A stretch of 64,000 nucleotides of DNA from Bradyrhizobium sp. OK095 (GTDB lineage: Bacteria > Pseudomonadota > Alphaproteobacteria > Rhizobiales > Xanthobacteraceae), in contig NZ_FOBX01000003.1 in assembly GCF_900109945.1 (NCBI RefSeq), positions 124,001 through 188,000 of the forward strand. Reading direction: 5' to 3'. The translations under genes were made by a program, and so were the position numbers. The notes beneath the pieces are model-generated. The model was not told the origin of the DNA, made no database searches, and was given only the letters and a program-made list of their open reading frames with translations. Within the stretch, counting starts at the first letter, position 1. Every line of letters begins with the position of its first letter. Below are positions 9,001-16,692 of the stretch, one piece after another.

Positions 9001-10166
9001 AGTTGGAGAGTGCCGCCGTTGACGGTGGTGCCGCCCGTATAGGTGTTCATTCCCGACAGGGTGAACGTGCCGGAACCGGTTTTGACCAGCGATCCGCCAG
9101 CCCCCGAGATGACGCCGCTGACCTCGGTCGACTGGTTGTTGGAGCCGACCGTCAGTTGGTTGCTACCGAGAGTGTAGGCGCCTGCACCCGCGATCGAGCC
9201 GGCCGTGAGTTTGCCGTCCCCGGCGGGGCCCGCAGAATTCGTAAAATCGACCACCCCTCCGGCATTGTTGGTGATGGCCGCGTCGCCGGCCGTGCTGTTG
9301 CCATAGAAGGAGACGGTTCCGGCACTGTTGTTGACGATCGAACCGGTGCCGCCAGTGGCACTGCCGGAGAATTTCAGAAGGTTGCTGTTCGTGATGGCCG
9401 CATTGCCAGCCGTGCTGGTGCCGTCAAAAGTCACCGTGCCGGTGTTGGTGATCACCGCATTGCCGGCTGAGCTGCTGTCGTGGAAGAAGATAGACTGCGG
9501 GTTCGTAATCGTCGCGCTTCCGGCCGTGCTATTGTCACCGAAAGTCAGGCTGCCGAGGTTGTTCAGGGTCGCGGCGCCGGCCGTGCTGGCGTTGTTGAAG
9601 AACACGCCGTTATTGTTGGTGATGGACGCGCTTCCGGCCGTGCTATTGTCACCGAAAGTCAGGCTGCCGAGGTTGTTCAGGGTCGCCGCGCCGGCCGTGC
9701 TGTTAGCGGAGAATGCGACAACTCCGCCAGCCCCGTTGGCGATGGTGGCGGCGCCCGCCGAGCTGGCGTTGGCGAATGTCACAACGCTGCCAGATGAGTT
9801 GTCGATTTCAATGCCGCCACCATTGACGACGATGCCTGCCCCCGTGAACGTCAGGTTCGACTGGATGAGGATGGTGTAGCTTGAGGCGCCGGCATTGAAG
9901 GTCCAGCCACCGACCGTGACGCTCGGGTCGGTGTACAGGCTTGTCGTGTTTGAGGTGCCGAAGTAGGCGGTGCCGGATGGGACACCCGCGTCCCAATTGG
10001 GGCCAAAGTTATACAAACTGTTGCTGGGGGACGCGAGCCAGGTGGCATCCTGCGCCTGCGACGGCGTCGCCGGCAACGCCCAGGCCACGACCAGCGCCGA
10101 CGATGTCAGCAGCGCGGCCCGCAGGCGGCGGGGCGACCCGAAAAACTCTTTCGGTCTACCACTCAT
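3099..10166 (-). CDS. Giant repeat-rich autotransporter (type Va, adhesin-like)
   Basis: A 2355-residue outer-membrane autotransporter. Residues 1-39 form a signal peptide (RRLRAALLTSSALV, cleavage near PSQAQD). The passenger contains three blocks of about 19-residue repeats of the type F-x-(N/D)-x-S-T-A-G-(N/S)-A-x-I-T-N (residues about 129-310, 555-710 and 1230-1720). Between them are passenger-associated beta-strand repeats of the form L-x-K-x-G-x-G-T-x-x-L-(S/T)-G-x-N-T-Y-x-G-G-T, at about 357-390, 759-792, 1166-1199 and 1772-1801, which predict a long beta-helix. Residues about 2070-2355 form the 12-strand barrel, ending in an aromatic Trp. Its ATG lies inside the last codons of the upstream paralogue (11-base overlap), so translation is probably coupled. 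No catalytic motif is visible; adhesion or autoaggregation is the usual role, here an inference. Confidence 0.93.
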   Translation of the reverse strand: MSGRPKEFFGSPRRLRAALLTSSALVVAWALPATPSQAQDATWLASPSNSLYNFGPNWDAGVPSGTAYFGTSNTTSLYTDPSVTVGGWTFNAGASSYTILIQSNLTFTGAGIVVNGGGIEIDNSSGSVVTFANASSAGAATIANGAGGVVAFSANSTAGAATLNNLGSLTFGDNSTAGSASITNNNGVFFNNASTAGAATLNNLGSLTFGDNSTAGSATITNPQSIFFHDSSSAGNAVITNTGTVTFDGTSTAGNAAITNSNLLKFSGSATGGTGSIVNNSAGTVSFYGNSTAGDAAITNNAGGVVDFTNSAGPAGDGKLTAGSIAGAGAYTLGSNQLTVGSNNQSTEVSGVISGAGGSLVKTGSGTFTLSGMNTYTGGTTVNGGTLQLGTLSSIGAVKGAINVGASGTLNLVNTDVSGISTLSNSGTTNFLNRSDGGAFGIVSNAGGTVDFSGTTGAGGDGNVHAGSIAGAGNYVLGANHLMVGSNNSDAEMSGVISGTGSLEKIGGASQTLSGINTYSGGTTVSNGWLILGTSTSFGSIQGAVTVNNPGNLGFVNSSTDSISSISNAGIVAFFASSNAGHVTVTNISGGFFYFNDNSIAGTAVLNNGGYTQFQGTSSGGNATITNSAGSLYFSASSSAGHATVNNNSLLQFDGTGSAGSATITNNSVTYFHDNSSAGSATITNNSTMNFYDHSNAGNAAIINNSFLDFSSSTGAAGDHKLTAGSIAGIGFYILGANELTVGSNNQSTEMSGSIIGTGGSLVKTGTGTLTLSGNNSYAGGTTINGGTLQLGNGGTTGSILGNVVDNGTLVFDRSDTITFAGDISGSGFLQQVGSNTTILTGNSSSFTGVTTISSGTLQIGDGGTTGSLAGNVVNDGVLTINRSDAVTLPGDISGSGSLQQVGSGTTILTGSNGYTGGTTIAAGTLQIGNGGTTGSIVGTVANDSVLAFNRSNTVTLAVNISGSGSVQQIGSGTTILTGTNTYSGDTTVSSGRLQFGDGSASSSNNLGGNVNVTGGALAIQTPTTLNVAQTVTLGNNTALSITAGTNSPALSADRVAIGNGVALNISGISDASQLDKVLIDTRSGISGDFAAVTVGGFSGTVDYLSMSTRKSTDGLQYLASYGLSWTAGNSLAHGTFTLTNATDTFTVGAALTDQAANAATGWNGKSLTKAGAGTLILTGHNTYSGGTTISGGTLQLGNSGVTGAILGTVGVGSGATFNVVNADTNGITSISNGGTTNFRNTSSAGSINISNSGTVSFSDTSTAGNASIDNSSTLTFNGTSVAGGTYDLTSRTFSGRSTIINHDTLAFNDSSGAGSTDITNGGTLTFNGSSRADGVNVAGTIINGGSTITNSGAIRFNDSSTAGSAGITNSGTVDFTASSTAGSATITNNHFATLTFLDASTAGSATVTNNGDVYFRNSSTAGSVTIINAGDYMHPQSASLNFVDSSTAGNANITNNVANSISFRDTSSAANATISNAASLNFLNSSTAGNAGITNTSNVTFSNSSTAGSATIDNQGGITFFDAASAGSAEITGGAIAFANTSTAGNATIINSNGSLFFGNTSTAGNATIVNNINQSFQFLDSATAGSATITNNGPMWFSNQATGGHATLTNTSTGIVTFFDTSTAGNATIVNNGQIAFSGTSTGGSATITNNAQLVFDTSATAGNAVITNTNQLTFYGHSTAGNAVITNSGNVLFDGNSTPDNAQLINTASTAVINFFTPGPNSDGKLSAGSIAGNGRFDLNGIELTVGGNNLSTIVTGVLTGDGNVTGTSLVKVGTGRLTLSGVNTYTGATTVDGGTLAVNGSIASSSGVTVNAGGTLGGTGIVGNTTIASGGTLAPGNSIGTLTVSGDLSFSAGSFYTIEVSTTAADRTNVTGTATLTGATVQAIAIPGSFRGQTYTILTATGGFGGTSFAGLTGSTFAPGARNPHLTYDLNNVYLVLDPGKIILPAGTSGNQTSVAGGINNAVDNGATPPAGFDTLLNMSGAQLNRALSQISGQPGAASTQAAFNAMQQFLGMLDPLNGGGMDGGRNTGSADGGALGYAPDEAIGGDAGVREAYAAVTPREANGEVLDRRWGVWASGYGGASNLNGNAAAGSSSTTSRIYGTAAGADYRISPDTLVGFALGGAGFNFSVADALGSGRADVFQAGLYARHNIGPAYVSAALAYGWQDVTTDRTVTVSGTDKLTANFKASTFAGRLETGWRFAPVPASSFGVTPYAAVQATTFHLPGYGETALVGSNQFALSYTAQDTTNVRTELGARTDQRFLVDNGLLTLRGRLAWAHDTNTNRFVNAAFQTLPGAAFTVNGARPAADSALVGGRAEMTWRNGLSLAGTVEGEFSRNAQTYTGKGTVRYAW
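5007..6479 (-). repeat. Coding minisatellite, third repeat block of the 2355-aa autotransporter
   Basis: About 1.5 kb of degenerate tandem units of roughly 57 bp, encoding the 19-residue S-T-A-G-(N/S)-A-x-I-T-N motif about 25 times. On the + strand the conserved heart of each unit reads as variants of TTGCCGGCCGTGCT. Units differ mainly in the two or three residues after the TN, as expected for loops between beta-helix rungs. Confidence 0.9.
8037..8504 (-). repeat. Coding minisatellite, second repeat block
   Basis: About eight 57-bp units encoding residues about 555-710. Here SSAG often replaces STAG, so the block is somewhat diverged from the others. Confidence 0.85.
9237..9782 (-). repeat. 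Coding minisatellite, first repeat block with a recent 114-bp duplication
   Basis: About nine 57-bp units encoding residues about 129-310. Positions 9513-9588 and 9627-9702 are copies set 114 bases (two units) apart, with one mismatch in 76 bases. Neighbouring units are far more diverged, so this duplication is recent. Confidence 0.9.
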
Positions 10167-13100
10167 AACGCACCGTGCCCTTGCCGGTGTACGTCTGCGT
10201 GCTCCGGGAGAACTCTCCCTCGACGGTGCCCGCGAGCGAGAGGCCGTTCCTCCATTTCATCTCGGCGCGGCCGCCGAGAAGCGCGGAATCGGCTGCCGGT
10301 TGCGCGCCGTTGACCGCGAAGGCCGCGCCCGGCAGCGTCTGGAAGGCCGCGTTCACGAGTCGGTTGGTGTTGGAATCGTGCGCCCAGGCGAGCCGGCCGC
10401 GCAAAGTGAGCACGCCGTCGCTGACCAGGAAGCGCTGGTCGGTGCGGGCGCCGAGCTCGGTGCGGACGTTGGTCGTGTCCTGCGCGGTGTAAGAGAGCGC
10501 GAACTGGTTGCTGCCGACGAGCGCGGTCTCGCCGTAGCCGGGCAGATGGAAGGTGGTGACTTGTGCGGCCGCATAGGGCGTCACGCCGAAGCTGGAGGCG
10601 GGGATGGGTGCGAAGCGCCAGCCGGTTTCCAGGCGACCTGAGAAGGTGCTGGCCTTGAAGTTCGCGGTGAGCTTGTCGGTGCCCGACACCGTCACGGTGC
10701 GATCGGTGGTGACGTCCTGCCAGCCATAGGCGAGGGCCGCGGAGAGATAGGCCGGGCCAAAGTTGTGGCGGGCATAGAGGCCGGCCTGGAACAGATCGGC
10801 ACGGCCGCTGCCGAGGTTGTCAGACAGCGCGAAATTGTAGCCGGCACCGCCCAGCGCAAAGCCGACCAGCGTGTTCGGAGAGACGCGATAGTCGGCGCCG
10901 ACCACGGTGCCGTAGATGCGGCTGGTGGTCGTGCTCGAACCGGCCGTGGCGTTGCCGCTCAATGTGCTGGCGCCGCCATAGCCGGAGGCCCACACGCCCC
11001 AGCGCCGGTCGATGACCTCACCGCTGGCCTCGCGCGGTGTCACCGCGGCATAGGCTTCGCGCACCCTGGCATCGTTCGGTCCGTTGGACGCGTAGCCCAG
11101 CGTCCCGCCATCGCCGCCGGCTGCACCGCGCTCGCCGTCCGAGCCACCACTGAGCGGATCGAGCATGTTCGTAAACTGCTGCATGGCGTTGAACGAGGCT
11201 TGCGTGCCTGCAGCGCCCGGCTGGCCCGAGACCTGGCCGAGCGCGCCGTTGAGCTGCGGCTGGCCCATGTTGAGCAGCGCATCGAAGCCGGCCGGCGGCG
11301 TCCCGCCGCCCGCGACGGCTCCGTTGATGGCGCCGGCAACGTTGCTCTGGTTGGCGCCGGTGCCCGCCGGCAGCACGATCGTGCCGGGATCCAGCACGAG
11401 ATAGACGTTGTTCAAATCATAGGTGAGGTGCGGATTGCGGGTGGGGCTGAAGCTGCCAGTGACGCTCAGCCCGGTGAATTGCGTTCCACCGAGCCCGCCG
11501 GTCGCATTGAGAATGGTGTAGGTCTGACTGCGGAAGCTGCCCGGTATCGCCACCGCCTGCACGGTGGCGCCGGTGAGCGTCGCGGTGCCCGAAACATTGG
11601 TGCGGTCGGCGGCGGTCGTGGAGACTTCCACCCTGTAGAAGCTGCCGGCGCTGAACGCCAGATTGCCGCTGACGGTGAGGGTGCCCACGGAATTGCCGGG
11701 CGCCAGCGTGCCGCCGCTCGCAATCGTCGTGTTGCCGACGACGCCGGTGCCACCGAGCGTGCCGCCCGCGTTCACGGTGACGCCGCTCGATGCCAGGATC
11801 GAGCCGTTCACCGCCAGCGTGCCGCCATCGATGGTGGTGGCGCCGGTGTAGGTATTGATGCCCTCCAGCGTCAGCGTGCCGGTGCCGACCTTGATCAGCG
11901 AGGCGCCGGTGCCGCCGCCCGATCCGCCATCGGCGAGCACGCCGGTGACGTCGGTCGACAGATTGTTGCTGCCGACCGTCAGCTCGTTGGCGCCGAGATA
12001 GAATGTCCCGGCGCCGGCGAGCGAACCGGCGGTGAGCTTGTGGTCGCCGTTGGGACCTGACGTCATCGAGAGGTCGAAGACGGAGCCGAGCGAAGCGTTG
12101 AACAATTGTGCATTGCCGGCCGTGGAGTTGCCGTCGAACAGCGTGTGGCCGACGTTGGTGATGGTGGCGCTGCCGGCCGTGGCATTGGTGTCGAACACCA
12201 GCGTGGCGTAGTTGGTGATGGCCATGTTGCCGGCCGTGGCACTGGCGCCGAACACCAGCTTGCCGTCGGCAATCGTCGCGCGCGTAAATGTGTCCGTGCC
12301 GGTCAAGGTCAGCGTGCCGGCGCCGGATTTGGTCAGCGCGCCGCCGCCGAGGTTCTGGCTGACGACAAAATTGTTGGCCACCGCCGCAATATCGAACGTG
12401 CCGCCGCCGGCACCAAAGGTGATGCTGCGCGTGGTTGCGCTGAACGTCGTTCCGGTGATTTGCAAGGTCCCGCCGTCGAAGGTCAGGGCCCCTGCGAGGT
12501 CCCCCAGATTGGCGTCGGACGAGACGCTGACGGTGCCGCCGGCGAAGGTGGTGCCGCCGGTATAGGTGTTCGTCCCTGACAGTGTCAGCGTGCCGGTGCC
12601 GGTCTTCACCAGCGAACCGCCGGTGCCGCCGCTCGCGCCGCCATCGGCGATCACGCCGCTGACGGTGGTCGACAAATTGTTGCTGCCGACACTCAGCGCA
12701 CTGGCGCCGAGATCAAAGGTGCCGTTGCCGGCGATCGAGCCGGCGCTGAGCTTGTGGTCGCCGTTCGGGCCGGAGCTGCCGGAGAAATCGAAGACGGCAT
12801 TGGCCGCGTTGTTGATCAGCTGCGCATTGCCGGCGGTGGCGGCAGAGAGGAATTTGGTCGTGCCGCCGGCGTTGTTGGTGATGACGGCACTGCCGGCCGT
12901 GCTGTTTTCGTCAAAAGTCAGCTGACCGGTGTTGGCGATAACGGCGCTGCCGGCTGTGCTGCGGACGAGGAATTTGATGGTGCCGGTGTTGATGATGGAG
13001 GCGTTGCCGGCCGTGGCGTCGTCGCGGAAAACCAGCAGATTGGAGCTGGTGATGGTCGCGCCGCCAGCCGTGCTGTTGTCGTAGAAATACAGGTAGGCAT

Positions 13101-14802
13101 TGTTGGTGAGCGTGGCGCTGCCGGCCGTGCTGTTCGTGTTGAACGACAGCCAATTGTTGTTGGTGATCGCTGCATTGCTGGCCGTGCTGTTGTCGTAGAA
13201 ATACAGGTAGGCGTTGTTGCTGTTGGTGATAGCCGCACTGCCGGCCGTGGCGTTTCCGAAGAAAACGGCACTGCCGTTGGCGTTGTTGATGATGGTGGCG
13301 CTGCCTGCCGTGCTGGTATCGTTGAAATACAGGAGGTTGTTGTTCGTGATGGAGGCGCTGCCGGCGCTGGTCGCGTTGCGGAAATATGTGGTCCCGCTGT
13401 TCGAGATGCTGGTGATGCCGCTCGTGTCGGCGTTGACGACGTTGAACGTGCCGCTGGCGCCAACATTGACGGTCCCCAGAATGGTGCCGACGCTGCCGGC
13501 AGTGCCGAGCTGCAACGCGCCGCCGTTGATCGAGGTGCCGGCGGTATAGATGTTCGCTCCCGACAGGATCAGCGTGCCGGTGCCTATCTTTATCAGCGAG
13601 CCGCCGGTGCCCGCGATGACGCCGCTCACTTCGGTCGAGAGATTGTTGGACCCGACCGTCAACTCATTGACACCGAGCTGGTAGAAGCCCGCGCCTGCGA
13701 TTGAGCCGGCGCTGATCTTGTTGTCGCCGTTGAGTCCCGTCGTGGCCGAGAAATCGACCGAGCCGCCGACATTATTGATGGCCGCATTGCCGGCCGTGCT
13801 GTTGCCCAGGAAAACCAGGATGCTGTTGTTGGTGATAGTGGCGGTGCCGGCCGTGCTGGAGTTGAAGAAATAGATGTTGCCATTGTTGGTGATGGTGGCG
13901 GTACCGGCCGTGCTGTTGTCCCTGAAATCGAGGTTGGCGTTGTTGGTGATCGTCGAACTGCCGGCCGTGCTCGACGTGAAGAAGGATATCAGACCGCTGT
14001 TGTTGTTGAGGGCGGCATTGCCGGCCGTGCTTTGGTCGAAGAACTGGAGGTTGCCACTGTTGTTGATGGTGGCGGCACCGGCCGTACTATTGTCCCTGAA
14101 CTCGAGGTCGGCGTTGTTGGTGATCGTCGAACTGCCGGCCGTGCTCTGGTCGAAGAACTGGAGGGTGTCGTTGTTGGTGATCGTCGAACTGCCGGCCGAG
14201 CTCGAGTTGTAGAAGGCTACGAGGTAGCCGTTGTTTGCAATGGTTGCGGTACCGGCCGTGCTCGACGTGAAGAAGAGTATCTGACCGTTGCCGTTGTTGT
14301 TCACCGCGGCATTGCCGGCCGTGCTGCCGTTAAAGAACTGGAGGTCGCCGTTGTTGTTGTTGATGGTGGCGTTGCCGAGGGTGCCGCCATAGAACCCGCC
14401 ATCCGCCGCGACGCTGTTGAAGTTGATCGTGACGCTGCCGCCGTTGACGGTGATGCCGGCGCCCATGAAGTTCAGCGAGTCGCTGACGTCAAAAACGTAG
14501 TTCGAGGCGCCGGCATTGAAGGTCCAGCCGCCGACCGAGGCGTTCGAAATCGACAGGCTGGTGGTGTTCGAGGTACCGAAGGAGGCCGTGCCCGCCGGCA
14601 CGAAGCTGCCGTCCCAGTTGGAGCCGGTGCCATAGTCGTTGCTGCCGGGAGAGGTGAGCCAGGTGCCATCCGACGCGCCGCGCGAGGGCGCGGCTGGCAG
14701 CATCCAGGCCAAGACCAGCGCCGACGATGTCAGCAGCGCGGCCCGCAGGCGGCGGGTGGCTTTGAAACAATCTTTCCCCGTCCTCACCACGTCCCCCGGC
14801 AT
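10156..14802 (-). CDS. Repeat-rich autotransporter, paralogue and upstream gene of the pair
   Basis: A 1548-residue autotransporter built like its downstream neighbour. A signal peptide (RRLRAALLTSSALVLAW, then AAPSRGAS) is followed by repeat blocks at about residues 141-352, 470-675 and 853-905, beta-strand passenger repeats at about 400-433, 729-760 and 968-997, and a barrel from about 1262 to the final Trp. The barrels are nearly identical; the passengers differ in length and order. The ATG at 14800-14802 is the most upstream in frame; GAGGA lies 11 bases before it, and in-frame GTGs at codons 5 and 6 are alternatives. The stop (10156-10158) lies within the first codons of the downstream gene. 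The pair probably forms one operon read from the 14803-14961 region. Confidence 0.93.
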   Translation of the reverse strand: MPGDVVRTGKDCFKATRRLRAALLTSSALVLAWMLPAAPSRGASDGTWLTSPGSNDYGTGSNWDGSFVPAGTASFGTSNTTSLSISNASVGGWTFNAGASNYVFDVSDSLNFMGAGITVNGGSVTINFNSVAADGGFYGGTLGNATINNNNGDLQFFNGSTAGNAAVNNNGNGQILFFTSSTAGTATIANNGYLVAFYNSSSAGSSTITNNDTLQFFDQSTAGSSTITNNADLEFRDNSTAGAATINNSGNLQFFDQSTAGNAALNNNSGLISFFTSSTAGSSTITNNANLDFRDNSTAGTATITNNGNIYFFNSSTAGTATITNNSILVFLGNSTAGNAAINNVGGSVDFSATTGLNGDNKISAGSIAGAGFYQLGVNELTVGSNNLSTEVSGVIAGTGGSLIKIGTGTLILSGANIYTAGTSINGGALQLGTAGSVGTILGTVNVGASGTFNVVNADTSGITSISNSGTTYFRNATSAGSASITNNNLLYFNDTSTAGSATIINNANGSAVFFGNATAGSAAITNSNNAYLYFYDNSTASNAAITNNNWLSFNTNSTAGSATLTNNAYLYFYDNSTAGGATITSSNLLVFRDDATAGNASIINTGTIKFLVRSTAGSAVIANTGQLTFDENSTAGSAVITNNAGGTTKFLSAATAGNAQLINNAANAVFDFSGSSGPNGDHKLSAGSIAGNGTFDLGASALSVGSNNLSTTVSGVIADGGASGGTGGSLVKTGTGTLTLSGTNTYTGGTTFAGGTVSVSSDANLGDLAGALTFDGGTLQITGTTFSATTRSITFGAGGGTFDIAAVANNFVVSQNLGGGALTKSGAGTLTLTGTDTFTRATIADGKLVFGASATAGNMAITNYATLVFDTNATAGSATITNVGHTLFDGNSTAGNAQLFNASLGSVFDLSMTSGPNGDHKLTAGSLAGAGTFYLGANELTVGSNNLSTDVTGVLADGGSGGGTGASLIKVGTGTLTLEGINTYTGATTIDGGTLAVNGSILASSGVTVNAGGTLGGTGVVGNTTIASGGTLAPGNSVGTLTVSGNLAFSAGSFYRVEVSTTAADRTNVSGTATLTGATVQAVAIPGSFRSQTYTILNATGGLGGTQFTGLSVTGSFSPTRNPHLTYDLNNVYLVLDPGTIVLPAGTGANQSNVAGAINGAVAGGGTPPAGFDALLNMGQPQLNGALGQVSGQPGAAGTQASFNAMQQFTNMLDPLSGGSDGERGAAGGDGGTLGYASNGPNDARVREAYAAVTPREASGEVIDRRWGVWASGYGGASTLSGNATAGSSTTTSRIYGTVVGADYRVSPNTLVGFALGGAGYNFALSDNLGSGRADLFQAGLYARHNFGPAYLSAALAYGWQDVTTDRTVTVSGTDKLTANFKASTFSGRLETGWRFAPIPASSFGVTPYAAAQVTTFHLPGYGETALVGSNQFALSYTAQDTTNVRTELGARTDQRFLVSDGVLTLRGRLAWAHDSNTNRLVNAAFQTLPGAAFAVNGAQPAADSALLGGRAEMKWRNGLSLAGTVEGEFSRSTQTYTGKGTVRYEW
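12778..13395 (-). repeat. Coding minisatellite, second repeat block of the 1548-aa autotransporter
   Basis: About eleven 57-bp units encoding residues about 470-675. The segment for LYFYDNSTA occurs twice about 114 bases apart (near 13090 and 13200), another sign of unit duplication. Confidence 0.85.
13747..14382 (-). repeat. Coding minisatellite, first repeat block of the 1548-aa autotransporter
   Basis: About eleven 57-bp units encoding residues about 141-352. Unit variants alternate: the FFDQSTAG and FRDNSTAG forms each recur, and the DNA around 13920-13990 and 14090-14165 is nearly the same. This is higher-order duplication of several units. Confidence 0.87.
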
Positions 14803-14961
14803 GCCTTCGCGAGTCCTCGACTGGATTCATCGCATTGGACGGGAGCGGTGTCCTGATAAGGGGTTGGCTTGTTTCTGAAGCTTTCTGATATTTCCGTTTC
14901 AGGGAAACTTTTCGGGCTTTTTCGACACAGTTGCCCTATATCAGCCGGCCAGAGAGACGCT
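14803..14961. promoter_or_regulatory. Divergent control region between the autotransporters and their probable regulator
   Basis: This 159-bp stretch separates the 14802 start (minus) from the regulator start at 14962 (plus) and must hold both promoters. It contains an inverted repeat GTTTC-AGG-GAAAC (14896-14908), overlapped by the wider arms TTTCC/GGAAA (14891-14895 and 14903-14907), and an imperfect direct repeat around 14873-14888. The inverted repeat is a candidate operator for the divergent winged-helix regulator; this is inference. Confidence 0.5.
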
Positions 14962-16689
14962 GTGGGGGATCAGTTGCTTCGTTTCGCCGGCTTCGAGCTG
15001 GATCAGCAGCGCGCGGAGCTGCGCTCGGCCGATGGCGTTGCAATCAAGCTCCGGCCCAAGACCTTTGAGATGCTGCGGTTGTTTGCGACCAGCGGCGGCC
15101 GGGTGCTGAGCAAGCAGGAGTTGATGGAGGCGGTCTGGCCGAACGTCCATGTCGGCGAGGACAGCCTGTTCCAATGCATCCGCGAGCTTCGCACCGCGCT
15201 CAGTGACGAGCGGCGGCAGCTGATCAAGCTCGCCTCCGGCGGCGGCTATCTGCTGGCGACGGAGGTTGTGCTCACGGCGCACGCGCCTCCGCCCGCGCAG
15301 GCCGTCGAGATCGGGCCTGCGGCGCCGGCCGGAGGTGTCCCGGCCCAGCCGACGCCACAGCGCGCCATGTTCGGTTTGAGCCGGCAGGCCATGGTCGCCG
15401 CCGTGGCCGGGCTCTTTCTGGTCATCATGGGGCTTGCGGTGGCCGCGCCGGTACTGAGGCCGGACCTGCTGTTCAAGCGAACGCCGCCGAGGATCGCCGT
15501 GATGTCGATCGTTGACGCCAGCAACGATTCCCGCGGTGCGGTGATGGCGGCGGAGGTCACCGGCCGCCTGGCGGATGGTTTTGCCAAGATCCAGAACATC
15601 AGCGTAGTTGCACCACGATTGGCCGTCGCGGGCGGCGAAAGCGCCACCGCACCGGCCACCTCATCCGACTTCGAGCTGCGTGGCGAGTTGCAGCTGAGCG
15701 ATCAGTCCTGGACGCTGCGGGCGCGCATCATCAAGGTGGACACCGGCGAGGTTCAGTCGGTCACGGCGGTGTCGGTCTCCGCGGACGAGGCGGACGCACA
15801 GCTTGCGCAATCCCGGCTCGCCGCCGGCGTCGGCCATGTGCTCGCACGCCGTCTCAACGAGATTCTGGAGCCGAGTGCAGCGCGCTCCAGGACGGCCGGC
15901 GCGTCCGCGGGCGGCGACAAGGTGGCAGTCGATCAGGCGCTCGCCTCGATCAACCAGACCACGCGCGAACGTTTTGGCGCGGCGCAGGCCATGGTGCGGA
16001 AGGCGCTGACCGACGACCCCGACAATGTCGATCTCGCGGTGGCGCTCGCCTCGCTCCAGATGCGCGGCATCCAGATGGTCTGGTTCAGCCCGGAGGAGGC
16101 GGTTACGGTCGAGGCGAGGGCCAATGCGACGCTCGAGCACACGCTGCGATTGAAGCCGAATTCCATTCCGGTGCTCGAGGCCCATTGCCGCTTCCTCAGC
16201 GCGACCAACCAATTCGTGCAAAGTCTCGTCACCTGCGCCAAGGCCTTGAGCTTCGATCCGTGGAACGGGTCTGCGCTCTATCTGATCGGCCTCGGGCAGG
16301 TCTATCTCGGGCGCTTCGACGATGCGCTCGCGACATTCCAGCAAGCCGATCGTTACGATGCGCCGCCGGCCTCGCGCTGGACCTGGCTGCTCGGCGCAGG
16401 CATGGCGAATGCCTTGATGGGGCGCTACGAGGAGGCCCTGCCGTGGCTGCAGCGTTCGATCGCGATCACGCCGGGGACCGGCCGCTCGCACTTTCTGCTC
16501 GCCGCTGCCTATCAGAGAACGGGCCGGTTCGAGGAGGCGAGGGCGGCGATCGCGGAGGGACTGCGCTTGCGGCCCGGCACGACGCGGGTCAGCGTCTGGC
16601 CGCCGATGAAGAACGCAAGTCCGGTTTGTATCGCAGCCTGGGAACGCGTCGTTCAGGCAGAGGTCGACGCAGGCTTGCCGGAGCAGTAA
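14962..16689 (+). CDS. CadC/ToxR-like membrane regulator: winged helix, one TM segment, TPR domain
   Basis: About 575 residues. Residues about 5-100 form an OmpR-type winged helix (LRPKTFEMLRLF, GRVLSKQELMEAVWP, then the recognition region DSLFQCIRELRTALSD and GGGYLL). A Pro/Ala-rich linker and a single transmembrane helix follow at about 144-165. The C-terminal half is a tetratricopeptide-type helical domain that would lie in the periplasm. No receiver domain or kinase partner is present, so DNA binding would respond directly to what the outer domain senses, as in CadC. The start is uncertain: the GTG at 14962 gives a normal N-terminus, and an in-frame upstream start at 14869 would add an unconserved leader. 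It faces the autotransporter operon across 159 bp, which makes that operon its likely target. Its stop lies only 3 bases from the convergent lpxXL stop. Confidence 0.85.
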   Translation: MGDQLLRFAGFELDQQRAELRSADGVAIKLRPKTFEMLRLFATSGGRVLSKQELMEAVWPNVHVGEDSLFQCIRELRTALSDERRQLIKLASGGGYLLATEVVLTAHAPPPAQAVEIGPAAPAGGVPAQPTPQRAMFGLSRQAMVAAVAGLFLVIMGLAVAAPVLRPDLLFKRTPPRIAVMSIVDASNDSRGAVMAAEVTGRLADGFAKIQNISVVAPRLAVAGGESATAPATSSDFELRGELQLSDQSWTLRARIIKVDTGEVQSVTAVSVSADEADAQLAQSRLAAGVGHVLARRLNEILEPSAARSRTAGASAGGDKVAVDQALASINQTTRERFGAAQAMVRKALTDDPDNVDLAVALASLQMRGIQMVWFSPEEAVTVEARANATLEHTLRLKPNSIPVLEAHCRFLSATNQFVQSLVTCAKALSFDPWNGSALYLIGLGQVYLGRFDDALATFQQADRYDAPPASRWTWLLGAGMANALMGRYEEALPWLQRSIAITPGTGRSHFLLAAAYQRTGRFEEARAAIAEGLRLRPGTTRVSVWPPMKNASPVCIAAWERVVQAEVDAGLPEQ

Positions 16690-16692
16690 GCC

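Noticed and set aside
9237..9782. Regularly spaced similar sequences that could suggest a CRISPR array
   Set aside because: The period is 57 bp with degenerate units and no unique spacers; the frame stays open and encodes 19-residue beta-helix repeats.
3145..14212. Many long + strand reading frames opposite the autotransporters, up to about 400 codons (for example 6258-7457)
   Set aside because: They are complements of the Ala/Thr/Gly/Asn-rich repeats, lack ribosome sites, and break at repeat-block boundaries; the minus-strand proteins have complete signal peptide, repeats and barrel.
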